A stretch of 61,389 nucleotides of DNA, taken from Acidimicrobiales bacterium (GTDB lineage Bacteria; Actinomycetota; Acidimicrobiia; Acidimicrobiales; Aldehydirespiratoraceae). Below the pieces are notes generated by a model that was not told the origin of the DNA, searched no databases, and saw nothing but the letters and a program-made list of their open reading frames with translations. Below are positions 27,728 to 36,082 of the stretch, in pieces. The translations under genes and the position numbers were made by a program. Where the stretch lies: contig JAVJSI010000016.1 in NCBI GenBank assembly GCA_040219515.1, forward strand, positions 1 to 61,389. The letters are read 5' to 3'. How positions within the stretch are numbered: position 1 is the stretch's first letter; every line of letters starts with the position of its first letter.

Positions 27728-28480
27728 TCACTCGTTGAGTTCCCCTGGGGTCTGCGTGGTCCCGATGCCGAGTTCGGCCTTGATGCTGTCGAGGCGGCCC
27801 TGCGCCTCGACGTTGCGGGCGGCTTTTTCGATCTCGAGCATCTGGGTCTCGACGTTGCCTTCGGTGAGTTCGGCGCTGGCCTTGGCCTTCGCGTAGCGCG
27901 CCTCGATCTTGTCGCGGACCTCGTTGAACGTGGGGACGTCCTCGCCGACTGCTTCGGAGAGTGTGGCCATCGCCGTGTTGACGCTCTCCTGCATCTTGGC
28001 CTGATCGAGCTGGCTGAGCAGCGCCTGCTTCTCGCTGATCTTCTTCTGGAGGAGGTCGCTGTTCTGTTCGACGGCGGCCTTGGCCTGTTCCGCGGCCTCG
28101 GCGGCTTGGAAGTGCAGGCTCTTCAGGCTGTCGATCTCCTGTTCGAGCGTGAGCAGGCGGTTGGCGAACTGCTCGGCCGCATTGGTGTAGCGGGCGCCCT
28201 TCTCCTCGTCACCCGTCTTGTAGGCGCTGTCGGCCATCGTGACGGCCTGGCGGGCGTTGGCGTTGACCCGTTCGAGTTCTTCGAGCTGGCGGTTGAGTTG
28301 CAGCTCGGTCTGCTTCTGGTTGGCGATGACGCTGGCGGCCTGCTGCTTGAGGCGCTTGTGCTGGTCCTTGGCCTCGGTGATCGCCTGCTCGAGCTGAACC
28401 TTGGGGTCGGCGGACTCCTCGAAACTGCCGCTGAGCTTGGCGACGATGTAGTTCCAGCGCTTCTTCAGGTACTTGAGCAT
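27728..28480 (-). CDS. pspA: PspA/IM30-family membrane-stress protein
   Basis: 250 residues, nearly all coiled coil. The N-terminus LKYLKKRWNYIVAKLSGSFEESADPKVQLEQAI is the PspA family's amphipathic helix and signature. These proteins form ESCRT-III-like assemblies on damaged membranes. Convergent with proB (7-nt gap) and downstream of murJ on the same strand, but with its own TAGCAT hexamer 6 nt before ATG. No PspF or PspC partner is adjacent. Confidence 0.9.
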   Translation of the reverse strand: MLKYLKKRWNYIVAKLSGSFEESADPKVQLEQAITEAKDQHKRLKQQAASVIANQKQTELQLNRQLEELERVNANARQAVTMADSAYKTGDEEKGARYTNAAEQFANRLLTLEQEIDSLKSLHFQAAEAAEQAKAAVEQNSDLLQKKISEKQALLSQLDQAKMQESVNTAMATLSEAVGEDVPTFNEVRDKIEARYAKAKASAELTEGNVETQMLEIEKAARNVEAQGRLDSIKAELGIGTTQTPGELNE

Positions 28481-28486
28481 CTCCCG

Positions 28487-28492
28487 ATGCTA
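28487..28492 (-). promoter_or_regulatory. -10 element of pspA
   Basis: TAGCAT on the minus strand, 6 nt before ATG 28480. The spacer CGGGAG could also act as a weak Shine-Dalgarno in a longer transcript from murJ. Confidence 0.45.
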
Positions 28493-28520
28493 GTTGGCCG
28501 AGCGGCCGGCGTTGCGTCGA

Positions 28521-30191
28521 TCAACGCCAGATCATGCGGCGAACGGGCCGCAGGATCAGGTCGGCGCTGCGAACCCCGGTGCGGAAGCAGAGAATCACGT
28601 AGGCGGCCACGGCGACCGCGCCGACCACGACTGCCTCGATCAACAACGGTAGGGGGGCGGCGACGAGCTTGATCGCCGCGGTGAGCACGAAGGCTCCCGC
28701 CGCGGCGACGGCCGGTCCGACGAGCGAGCGTCGCGGGTCGGCGATACCGGGCACCCGGCGACGAACGAGCGCGGACAGGAGTGTGAGCTCGACCCACGCG
28801 CCGATGGCGGAGCCCATGGCGAGGCCGACCGCGCCGAGGCGCACCGGACCGCCGGCGCCCCGCAGAACCTCGTCAAGGGGACCGAAGGCGGCGACATCGC
28901 CCAGGCCGAGCAGTCCGTCGGGGCCGACGAGCACGCGATCGAGCGGGAACATGACGACGACCCCGACGGTGGCGGCGATGCCGACCCGGATCGCCGCAAT
29001 GCGAGCAGGGCCCCGGGTGTCGCCCACGGCGTAGCAGGTGTTCTGGAGCAGGCGACTCGCACCGATGGCCGGCAGACCGAGGGCGTAGGCCGCGAGGATG
29101 AACCACACCAGGACCCCGTCGGTGGCGTCGAACTCGCCACCCTGGAACAACACGCCCACGACGAGGTCGCCCGCCGCGATCATCACGAAGGCCGCCATCA
29201 GCATCCAGAAGGCGATGCGGTCCAGGCTGCGTCGGGTGCGGGCGACGAGCGCTTCGGGGTCACCCACGAGGCGGGACATCTCCGGCAGTTCGGCCGCGGC
29301 CACGCTCATGGCGAACAACGAGACGGGCAGCGTGTAGAGCATCTGGGCCTTGAACAGTGCGGCGACCGCGCCGGCGGCGAGGAAGGTCGCGAGGAAGAGA
29401 TCCAGATAGGCGGAGATCTGCACCACGCCGCGGCCGAGGACCGCAGGTGCGAACCGTCGACGGATCTCCTTGACCGCGAAGTGGTGGTTGTCGGGGCGTA
29501 GCCGGAGGCCGCGGGCGAGGGCGGTCACCGTGGGCAGCTGGATGAGCAGTTGGAGAAGTCCGCCGACGGTCACCGCGATGGCGAGGCCGCGGGCCGCGTC
29601 CTCGAGCGACCAGCCGCGCCACCAGATGAAGAGGGCGGCGACGATCTGGGCGGCGTTCCAGACGATCGGCGCGGCGTAGGGCAGGAAGAAGTTGCGGTGG
29701 CTGTTGAGAATGCCCAGGCACCAGGCCGACATCACCAGGAACCCGACTCCCACGGCCATGATCTGCGTGAGGCTGACCGCGAGCTCGAAGGTCTCGTCGG
29801 CCAGGCCCGGGGCGAGAACTCCGGTGATCGGTCGGGCCGCGACGACCAGGATCAACACGGCGACACCGGTCACCATCAGGAGGAGTGCACCCACGGCGCC
29901 GGCGACCCGGTTGGCCTCGGCCTCGTCGTCATCGTCGAGCATCTGGCTGTAAACGGGCACGAAGCTGGCCGACAGCACGCCCTCACCCAGCAGGTTCTGG
30001 AGCAGGTTGGGAATGCGGGCGGCCGTGGCGAACGCGTCAGCGGCGAGCGAGAGACCGAGGACGCGCGACGTGACCATCTCGCGCAACAGGCCGGCGACGC
30101 GGGACAGCCCGATCCCGCCGGCGACGAGGGCCGACCCGCTCAGCGCTCGTGACCGCGCCGGTCTCCGAGCGCGCCACTCGGGTTCGCTCAC
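28521..30191 (-). CDS. murJ: lipid II flippase MurJ (MviN family)
   Basis: 556 residues, about 14 membrane helices. N-terminal signature GIGLSRVAGLLREMVTSRVLG, then NLLQNLLGEGVLSASFVPVYS, the MVF-family hallmarks. It moves lipid-linked peptidoglycan precursor to the outer face of the membrane. GTG start overlapping the upstream gene by GTGA, so the two are coupled. Unlike mycobacterial MviN, there is no C-terminal pseudokinase domain; the protein ends soon after the last helix. Confidence 0.92.
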   Translation of the reverse strand: MSEPEWRARRPARSRALSGSALVAGGIGLSRVAGLLREMVTSRVLGLSLAADAFATAARIPNLLQNLLGEGVLSASFVPVYSQMLDDDDEAEANRVAGAVGALLLMVTGVAVLILVVAARPITGVLAPGLADETFELAVSLTQIMAVGVGFLVMSAWCLGILNSHRNFFLPYAAPIVWNAAQIVAALFIWWRGWSLEDAARGLAIAVTVGGLLQLLIQLPTVTALARGLRLRPDNHHFAVKEIRRRFAPAVLGRGVVQISAYLDLFLATFLAAGAVAALFKAQMLYTLPVSLFAMSVAAAELPEMSRLVGDPEALVARTRRSLDRIAFWMLMAAFVMIAAGDLVVGVLFQGGEFDATDGVLVWFILAAYALGLPAIGASRLLQNTCYAVGDTRGPARIAAIRVGIAATVGVVVMFPLDRVLVGPDGLLGLGDVAAFGPLDEVLRGAGGPVRLGAVGLAMGSAIGAWVELTLLSALVRRRVPGIADPRRSLVGPAVAAAGAFVLTAAIKLVAAPLPLLIEAVVVGAVAVAAYVILCFRTGVRSADLILRPVRRMIWR

Positions 30192-30898
30192 GTGTCGTTC
30201 CCGACCTCATCGAGCGCAATCCGCAACGAGTCCAGTTCGTCGACCATGCCGGTGACCTGACCGGCGATCTCGTCGAGTTCGATGGCGCCACCCGTGCGGG
30301 TCGCGAGCTCATCGGCCCGCACGATGGTCTCGGCGAGGCGGGCATCGAGGATCTCGAGCCGCTCGCGGGTCTGCTCCTCGCGGGCCCGCAGTCGATCGTG
30401 GCTCTCCTTCTGGGCGGCCGCCGCGATGTGACGGGCGTCGTCGCTCGGTGTGGCGGCCATCGTGCGCTCCAGCGCAGTGACGTCGATGCGGCGGCGGGCG
30501 TCGGTGATCTGCTGGCCCCGCTGCGCCACATCCCAGGTGACGGTGACGGCCTGATCGAGATTGGCCCCGATCTCCCGCAGCCGGGCCTCGAGCGGACCCG
30601 ACTCGGCCGCATGCATGGCGTCGCCGAAACGCTGACGGGCGTTGAGGGCATCACGAACGAAGAAGCGCCACGGCTCGCGCAGGGCGAACGGATCGATACG
30701 TCGCTCGAGTCCCTTCACCCGTTTCGCGATGCGAGTCGCGAGCAGGACGCGGGCGACCCACGCGACGACACCGACGGCGACCGCCGCCGCCCAGGAGCCG
30801 CTGAGGATGAGCGCCAGCGCGCCGAGCCCCACGACGAGCGCCACCGTGACCGGCGAGATCATGGCCAGGAAGACCGTGGGTTCGAGACGACGCGACAC
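30188..30898 (-). CDS. membrane-anchored coiled-coil protein of unknown function, coupled to murJ
   Basis: 236 residues. Two adjacent N-terminal hydrophobic segments form a hairpin, followed by a basic stretch (RIAKRVKGLERRI) and a long helical region rich in Arg, Glu and Ala (about 75-236) with heptad character. No known family is recognised. The start GTG 30898 is set by TAGCCT 7 nt upstream; a longer frame to 30922 would include the promoter. It overlaps murJ by GTGA, so a role with the flippase, such as membrane scaffolding, is an inference from position only. Confidence 0.6.
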   Translation of the reverse strand: MSRRLEPTVFLAMISPVTVALVVGLGALALILSGSWAAAVAVGVVAWVARVLLATRIAKRVKGLERRIDPFALREPWRFFVRDALNARQRFGDAMHAAESGPLEARLREIGANLDQAVTVTWDVAQRGQQITDARRRIDVTALERTMAATPSDDARHIAAAAQKESHDRLRAREEQTRERLEILDARLAETIVRADELATRTGGAIELDEIAGQVTGMVDELDSLRIALDEVGNDT

Positions 30899-30905
30899 TG
30901 CTGCG

Positions 30906-30911
30906 AGGCTA
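30906..30911 (-). promoter_or_regulatory. -10 element of the coiled-coil/murJ transcript
   Basis: TAGCCT on the minus strand, 7 nt before GTG 30898; 14 nt from the divergent proA element. Confidence 0.5.
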
Positions 30912-30925
30912 GTCCTGCCCACGGC

Positions 30926-30931
30926 TACCCT
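30926..30931 (+). promoter_or_regulatory. -10 element of proA
   Basis: TACCCT, 8 nt before GTG 30940 (11 nt before ATG 30943). Confidence 0.5.
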
Positions 30932-30939
30932 GGGGCCTC

Positions 30940-32205
30940 GTGATGCCGACTCCTGCCCAGACGCCGACGCCCGTTCCTCAGCTCGCAGCCCGGGCGAAGG
31001 TCGCGTCGAGGGCCCTGGCGGTGGCGTCGACGGCCGAGAAGGATGCCGCCCTGCACGCCGCCGCCGATCTTCTCGTCGCCAACGCCGAGTCGGTCATCGA
31101 GGCGAATGCGCTCGACGTCGCCCGGGCCGAAGCCGATCAGATGGCGGTGCCGCTCGTTGACCGTCTGCGGCTCGACGAGGCACGGATCGAGGGCATGGCA
31201 GCGGGGCTGCGCCAGGTCGCGGCGCTCGCCGATCCCGTGGGGCGCATCAGCGACGGTTGGGTACGCCCCAATGGTCTGCGGATCGAGCGGGTCCACGTGC
31301 CGCTCGGGGTGGTGGGCATCATCTACGAGAGCCGCCCCAACGTCACGAGCGATGCCTTCGGACTCTGCCTGAAGTCGGGCAACGCCGCGTTCCTGCGGGG
31401 GTCGTCGTCGGCGATCGACTCGAACATGGCGATCTCGTCGGTGCTGCGCGAGGCGCTCGGCAAGGCGGGCCTGCCCGAGGACGCGCTGTTGGTGGTCGAC
31501 GACGTGCGTCGTGAGGCGGCCGTCGAGTTCATGCAGCAGCGGGGCCTCGTCGACTGCCTCATTCCCCGCGGCGGACCGGCCCTGATCCAGTCGATCCTCG
31601 ACAACGCCACGGTGCCCTACGTGATCGACGGCGCCGGGAACTGCCACGTCTATGTCGATGCCGCGGCCGACCTCGACATGGCTCGCGACATCGTCGTCAA
31701 CGCCAAGACCCAACGGCCCGGCGTGTGCAACGCGGCCGAGTCGCTGGTGATCCACGCCGCCGTGGCCGACCGGTTCCTTCCCATGGTCGCTCGGGCCCTC
31801 GAAGGGGTCGAACTGGTGGGCGACGACGCGTCGCAGGGCCTGGTCGATTCGATCGGCCCGGCCACCGACGCCGACTACGCCACCGAGTTCCTCGACCTGA
31901 AGATGAGTGTGCGGATCGTGGCCGACCTCGACGAGGCGATCGATCATGTCAACGACACCTCGACCGGTCACAGCGAGGCGATCATCACCGGCGACATCGC
32001 GGCCGCCGATCGCTTCACCAGGGAAGTCGACGCGGCTGCGGTGGTGGTCAACGCCTCCACGCGTTTCGTCGACGGCGAAGAGTTCGGTTTCGGCGCCGAG
32101 ATCGGCATCTCCACCCAGAAGCTCCACGCCCGCGGCCCGATGGGTCTCGAGCAGCTCACCACCCGCAAGTTCATCGTCCGCGGTGAGGGCCAGGTTCGAG
32201 GCTGA
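30940..32205 (+). CDS. proA: gamma-glutamyl phosphate reductase
   Basis: 421 residues, aldehyde-dehydrogenase fold. Reduces gamma-glutamyl phosphate to the semialdehyde with NADPH, the second proline step. Conserved segments: VPLGVVGIIYESRPNVTSDAFGLCLKSGNA, then the catalytic Cys in QRPGVCNAAES, and EFGFGAEIGISTQKLHARGPMGLEQLTT near the end. The frame begins GTG-ATG; either could be the first codon. ProB acts just before it in the pathway but is not in the same transcript. Confidence 0.96.
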   Translation: MMPTPAQTPTPVPQLAARAKVASRALAVASTAEKDAALHAAADLLVANAESVIEANALDVARAEADQMAVPLVDRLRLDEARIEGMAAGLRQVAALADPVGRISDGWVRPNGLRIERVHVPLGVVGIIYESRPNVTSDAFGLCLKSGNAAFLRGSSSAIDSNMAISSVLREALGKAGLPEDALLVVDDVRREAAVEFMQQRGLVDCLIPRGGPALIQSILDNATVPYVIDGAGNCHVYVDAAADLDMARDIVVNAKTQRPGVCNAAESLVIHAAVADRFLPMVARALEGVELVGDDASQGLVDSIGPATDADYATEFLDLKMSVRIVADLDEAIDHVNDTSTGHSEAIITGDIAAADRFTREVDAAAVVVNASTRFVDGEEFGFGAEIGISTQKLHARGPMGLEQLTTRKFIVRGEGQVRG

Positions 32206-32265
32206 CGGGGGCCGAACCGCTGCGGTGTGGCCGAAATCGGTTACGGGACCACGGTTAACGCCCGC

Positions 32266-32271
32266 TAACGT
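32266..32271 (+). promoter_or_regulatory. -10 element of the moxR operon
   Basis: TAACGT, 8 nt before ATG 32280. The preceding 40 nt hold a second, similar GTTAACG word (32254-32260), which may be part of a regulator site. Confidence 0.5.
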
Positions 32272-32279
32272 GGGCAGTC

Positions 32280-33161
32280 ATGTCATATCGATTCGAAGAC
32301 GTCGCCTCCGTCAAGGCCGACCTGGAGAAGGTCGACTATCTCTCCGACGAGGGCATCGCCGGCGTGGTGTATCTCGCCGACCGACTCCAGAAGCCGATCC
32401 TGGTCGAGGGGCCGGCCGGCACCGGCAAGACCGAGCTCGCCAAGAGCGTCGCCAAGATCTGCAACGCCCGCCTCATCCGCCTCCAGTGCTACGAGGGTCT
32501 CGACGAGGCCAAGGCCCTCTACGAGTGGAACTACAAGAAGCAGCTCCTGCGCATCCAGACCGAACGTGGCGACGATCACGACTGGGCCGACATCTCCGAC
32601 GACATCTTCTCCGACGAGTTCCTCCTCACCCGGCCGTTGCTCGAGGCGATCACGGCCGACGAACCGGTCGTGCTCCTCATCGACGAGGTCGACCGGGTCG
32701 AGGTCGAGACCGAGGCCTTGCTGCTCGAGATCCTGTCCGACTATCAGGTGTCGATTCCCGAACTCGGCACGATCGAGGCCAAGCAGATCCCGCTGGTGTT
32801 CCTCACCTCGAACAACACCCGTGAGCTGTCCGAAGCGCTGAAGCGGCGCTGCCTCTACCTCCACGTCGACTATCCCGACATCGACCGCGAAAAGCAGATC
32901 GTGCTCACGAAGGTGCCCGACATCACCGAGAATCTGGCCGATCAGGTCGCTCGCGTCGTCCGTTCGATCCGCCAGATCGAGCTGAAGAAGCACCCGTCGG
33001 TGTCCGAGACCCTCGACTGGGCCAAGACCCTGGTGCTGCTCGGCGTCGAGAAGATCGACGAGAAGACGGCCACCGACACCATCAACATCCTGCTCAAGTA
33101 CCAGAGCGACATCACCAAGGCCGTCAAGGAACTCAGCACGGCCGACGGCGTCACGGTCTGA
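32280..33161 (+). CDS. MoxR-family AAA+ ATPase
   Basis: 293 residues. Walker A GPAGTGKT (44-51), Walker B VVLLIDEVDRVE and sensor 1 LTSNNTRELSEALKRRC match MoxR/CoxD-type ATPases (AAA_5). Such ATPases remodel protein targets or aid metal-cofactor insertion, together with a VWA partner. The next gene, 3 nt downstream, is such a VWA protein. The substrate is unknown. Confidence 0.9.
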   Translation: MSYRFEDVASVKADLEKVDYLSDEGIAGVVYLADRLQKPILVEGPAGTGKTELAKSVAKICNARLIRLQCYEGLDEAKALYEWNYKKQLLRIQTERGDDHDWADISDDIFSDEFLLTRPLLEAITADEPVVLLIDEVDRVEVETEALLLEILSDYQVSIPELGTIEAKQIPLVFLTSNNTRELSEALKRRCLYLHVDYPDIDREKQIVLTKVPDITENLADQVARVVRSIRQIELKKHPSVSETLDWAKTLVLLGVEKIDEKTATDTINILLKYQSDITKAVKELSTADGVTV

Positions 33162-33164
33162 GCC

Positions 33165-34637
33165 GTGGCCGTCACCGAGCCCGTTCCGCCCGAGCTGGGT
33201 GACCCGATCCTCGAACTGCTCAACGGTTTCATCGTCGAGCTGCGCAATGCCGGTCTGCCGGTATCGCTCACCGAGAACCTCGACGCGATGGAGGCGGTGC
33301 GCCACGTCCCCATCGGCGAGCGCGAGACGTTCAAGTACGCGCTCGCCGCCACGCTGGTGAAGCACGCCAACCACTGGAAGGCGTTCGAGACGGTCTTCGA
33401 GGTCTACTTCTCGCTGCGGGGCCAGGAGTACTCGATCGGCGACGGTGCCGACGACCTGCCCGAGATGGACGACGAGGGCGAAGAGGGCCAGGAAGGCGCC
33501 GGCGACCAGCAGGGCGGCGGCGGGGGAGAGAACCTCACGCCCGAGGAGCTGGCCGAGATGTTGTTCCAGGCGCTCATGCGGGGCGATCAGCAGATGATGC
33601 GCGGCGTGGCCCGCCAGTCGGTGAAACGCTACGCGGGCATGGAGCCCGGGCGGCCGGTCGGTGGCACCTATTACCTCTACCGCACCCTGCGAAACCTCGA
33701 CCTCGAGGGCGTGCTCGAACGCCTGCTCGAACAGGAGCAGAACGACGAGGGCGAAGCCTCGGAGTTCGAGCAACGCCTCCAGCGCGACGAATACCAGACC
33801 CGTATCGACCAGCTCCAGAAGGAGATCGAGGCGGAGATCCGCCGTCGGCTGGTGGCTGATCGCGGCGTCGAGGCCATGGCCAAGACACTGCGCAAGCCGC
33901 TGCCCGAAGACGTCGACTTCATGCACGCCTCGCGCGAGGAGATGGCCAGCCTGCGCAAGGCCATCTACCCGCTCACCCGCAAGCTGGCGTCCCGGCTCCA
34001 GCGCAAACGTCGTCACGGCCGCAAGGGACCCCTCGACTTCCGGCGCACCGTGCGGGCCTCGCTGTCCTACGGCGGCGTTCCGGCCGAGCCGAAGTTCCGC
34101 AATCCCAAGCCCCACAAGCCGGAGATCTTCGTGATCGCCGACATCTCGGGTTCGGTCGCCGCGTTCGCCCGCTTCACCCTGCACCTCGTCTACGCCATCT
34201 CGGGCCAGTTCTCGAAGGTGCGAGCGTTCGTCTTCATCGACGGACTCGACGAGGTCACCCGCTACTTCGAGGGGGTGGAGGACATCAACGAGGCCGTGCA
34301 CCGGGTCAACACCGAGGCCGACGTCGTGTGGGTCGACGGCCACTCCGACTACGGCCACGCGCTCGGCGTTTTCTGGGAGAAGTACGGCAAGGACATCGGC
34401 CCCCGCACCTCGATCATGATTCTGGGTGACGCGCGCAACAACTACCACGCGTCGGAGAGCTGGATCATCAAGGAGATGAAGGAGAAGGCGCGCCAGGTGC
34501 ACTGGTTGAACCCTGAGCCGCGGTCCTACTGGGACACCGGCGACTCCATCGTCGGCGAGTACGCCCAGTACACCGACGGTTGCTTCGAGGTCCGCAACCT
34601 CCGCCAGCTCGAAGCCTTCGTCGAACACCTGGCCTGA
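33165..34637 (+). CDS. VWA-domain protein, CoxE-like, partner of MoxR
   Basis: 490 residues. An acidic Gly/Gln linker lies near residues 95-120 (EEGQEGAGDQQGGGGGEN). A helical charged middle is followed by a C-terminal von Willebrand A domain with the MIDAS motif DISGS at 326-330 (EIFVIADISGSV) and a later GDARNN segment. No signal peptide or membrane helix, so cytosolic. CoxE-like proteins bind MoxR hexamers and present them to a client. GTG start, 3 nt after the ATPase. Confidence 0.85.
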   Translation: MAVTEPVPPELGDPILELLNGFIVELRNAGLPVSLTENLDAMEAVRHVPIGERETFKYALAATLVKHANHWKAFETVFEVYFSLRGQEYSIGDGADDLPEMDDEGEEGQEGAGDQQGGGGGENLTPEELAEMLFQALMRGDQQMMRGVARQSVKRYAGMEPGRPVGGTYYLYRTLRNLDLEGVLERLLEQEQNDEGEASEFEQRLQRDEYQTRIDQLQKEIEAEIRRRLVADRGVEAMAKTLRKPLPEDVDFMHASREEMASLRKAIYPLTRKLASRLQRKRRHGRKGPLDFRRTVRASLSYGGVPAEPKFRNPKPHKPEIFVIADISGSVAAFARFTLHLVYAISGQFSKVRAFVFIDGLDEVTRYFEGVEDINEAVHRVNTEADVVWVDGHSDYGHALGVFWEKYGKDIGPRTSIMILGDARNNYHASESWIIKEMKEKARQVHWLNPEPRSYWDTGDSIVGEYAQYTDGCFEVRNLRQLEAFVEHLA

Positions 34638-34639
34638 TC

Positions 34640-36082
34640 ATGGCGTTTCCGGACGAGCAGCTCGAGGCTCGATTGGTGGCGGCCCTGCCCCACGACGCCG
34701 ACTTCGCGTCCGCCCGCTACATGCACGAACGAGCGGTGTCGCTCGACGTGCGCAACGGCGTGGTCGAACCGATCTGGACCGGTCGCGACGAGGGGGTCAT
34801 GGTCACTGTCTGGAGGGCCGGTGGCTCGGGCTACTCGGCCACCAGCGATCTGAGCGAGGCCGGTCTCGCCCGCGCCGTCGACGAGGCGGGGCAGTGGGCG
34901 GCCCGCGCGGCCGGCGGTGGGCTCGTCCACGGGATGCCCCTCGCTCACACGGTGGGCGACTACGCCTCGCCGATCGACGTCGGTTTCGACACGCTGGGAC
35001 CGGCCGATCAGATCGAGATGCTGCGGGCGGCCGACGCAGCCATGGGCGGCGACGACCGCATCGTCGATCGCAGCGCGTCGCTCACCCGGTTCCACACCCA
35101 TTCGCTCCTGGTCACCAACGGCGGTGGTCGGGTGTGTCAGGAGATCTCGCAGGTGTTCCCCAACCTGCGGGCCACGGCGAACGAGGGTTCCAACACCCAG
35201 TCCCGGACTTATGGCGGCGCGGCGTTGGTGGGCCAGGGCGGCGCCGAGGTGCTCGGACGCCACGGCTTCTCCGATGCACCGGCGCAAATCGCGGAGGAGG
35301 CCATCGAGCTCCTGCTCGCGCCCAACTGTCCCAGTGGCACGATGGACCTGATCCTGGCGCCCGACCAGATGGTGCTGCAGATCCACGAGTCGATCGGTCA
35401 CCCGCTGGAGCTCGACCGCATCCTGGGCGACGAACGCAACTACGCCGGTACGAGCTTCGTGACACCCGACATGTTCGGCAGCTATCGGTACGGCAGCGAA
35501 CTGCTCAACGTCACGTTCGATCCGACCGTGCCGGGGCAGCTTGCGTCCTACGGCTTCGACGACGACGGCACGCCGGCCGAGCGCACCCACCTGATCCGCG
35601 ACGGCATCCTCCAGCGGCCCCTCGGCGGGGCGATCTCCCAGCATCGAGCGGGCATGGACGGTGTCGCGAACAGCCGCGCGTCGAGCTGGAATCGACCTCC
35701 CATCGACCGCATGGCCAACCTCAACGTCGAGCCGGGCGACACCGCGCTGGCCGATCTCATCGGTGGGATCGAGCACGGCGTGCTCATGGAGACCAACGTC
35801 AGCTGGTCGATCGACGACAGCCGCAACAAGTTCCAGTTCGGCTGCGAGCTCGGCCGGCTCATCGTCGATGGTGAGCTCGGCGCCGTCGTCCGCAACCCCA
35901 ACTATCGCGGCATCTCCGCCACGTTCTGGCGGAACCTGACCGGCGTCGGCGACACCGACTCGTTGCGGGTGATGGGCGTGGGCAACTGCGGAAAGGGTGA
36001 GCCCAACCAGCAGATCCGGGTCGGGCATGCCTCGCCCCACTGCCGGTTCTCGGCGGTCGAGGTGTTCGGCGGCGCAGAGTGA
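34640..36082 (+). CDS. tldD: TldD-type zinc metalloprotease
   Basis: 480 residues. The active site HESIGH (249-254, in MVLQIHESIGHPLELDRI) is the HExxxH of TldD proteases; a third ligand is expected in the C-terminal Cys/Gly region (VGNCGKG). With TldE it degrades unfolded peptides, trims microcin B17-type precursors and processes the CcdA antitoxin in E. coli. It starts 2 nt after the VWA gene and overlaps tldE by GTGA. Longer upstream frames are read-through of the VWA gene. Confidence 0.92.
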   Translation: MAFPDEQLEARLVAALPHDADFASARYMHERAVSLDVRNGVVEPIWTGRDEGVMVTVWRAGGSGYSATSDLSEAGLARAVDEAGQWAARAAGGGLVHGMPLAHTVGDYASPIDVGFDTLGPADQIEMLRAADAAMGGDDRIVDRSASLTRFHTHSLLVTNGGGRVCQEISQVFPNLRATANEGSNTQSRTYGGAALVGQGGAEVLGRHGFSDAPAQIAEEAIELLLAPNCPSGTMDLILAPDQMVLQIHESIGHPLELDRILGDERNYAGTSFVTPDMFGSYRYGSELLNVTFDPTVPGQLASYGFDDDGTPAERTHLIRDGILQRPLGGAISQHRAGMDGVANSRASSWNRPPIDRMANLNVEPGDTALADLIGGIEHGVLMETNVSWSIDDSRNKFQFGCELGRLIVDGELGAVVRNPNYRGISATFWRNLTGVGDTDSLRVMGVGNCGKGEPNQQIRVGHASPHCRFSAVEVFGGAE

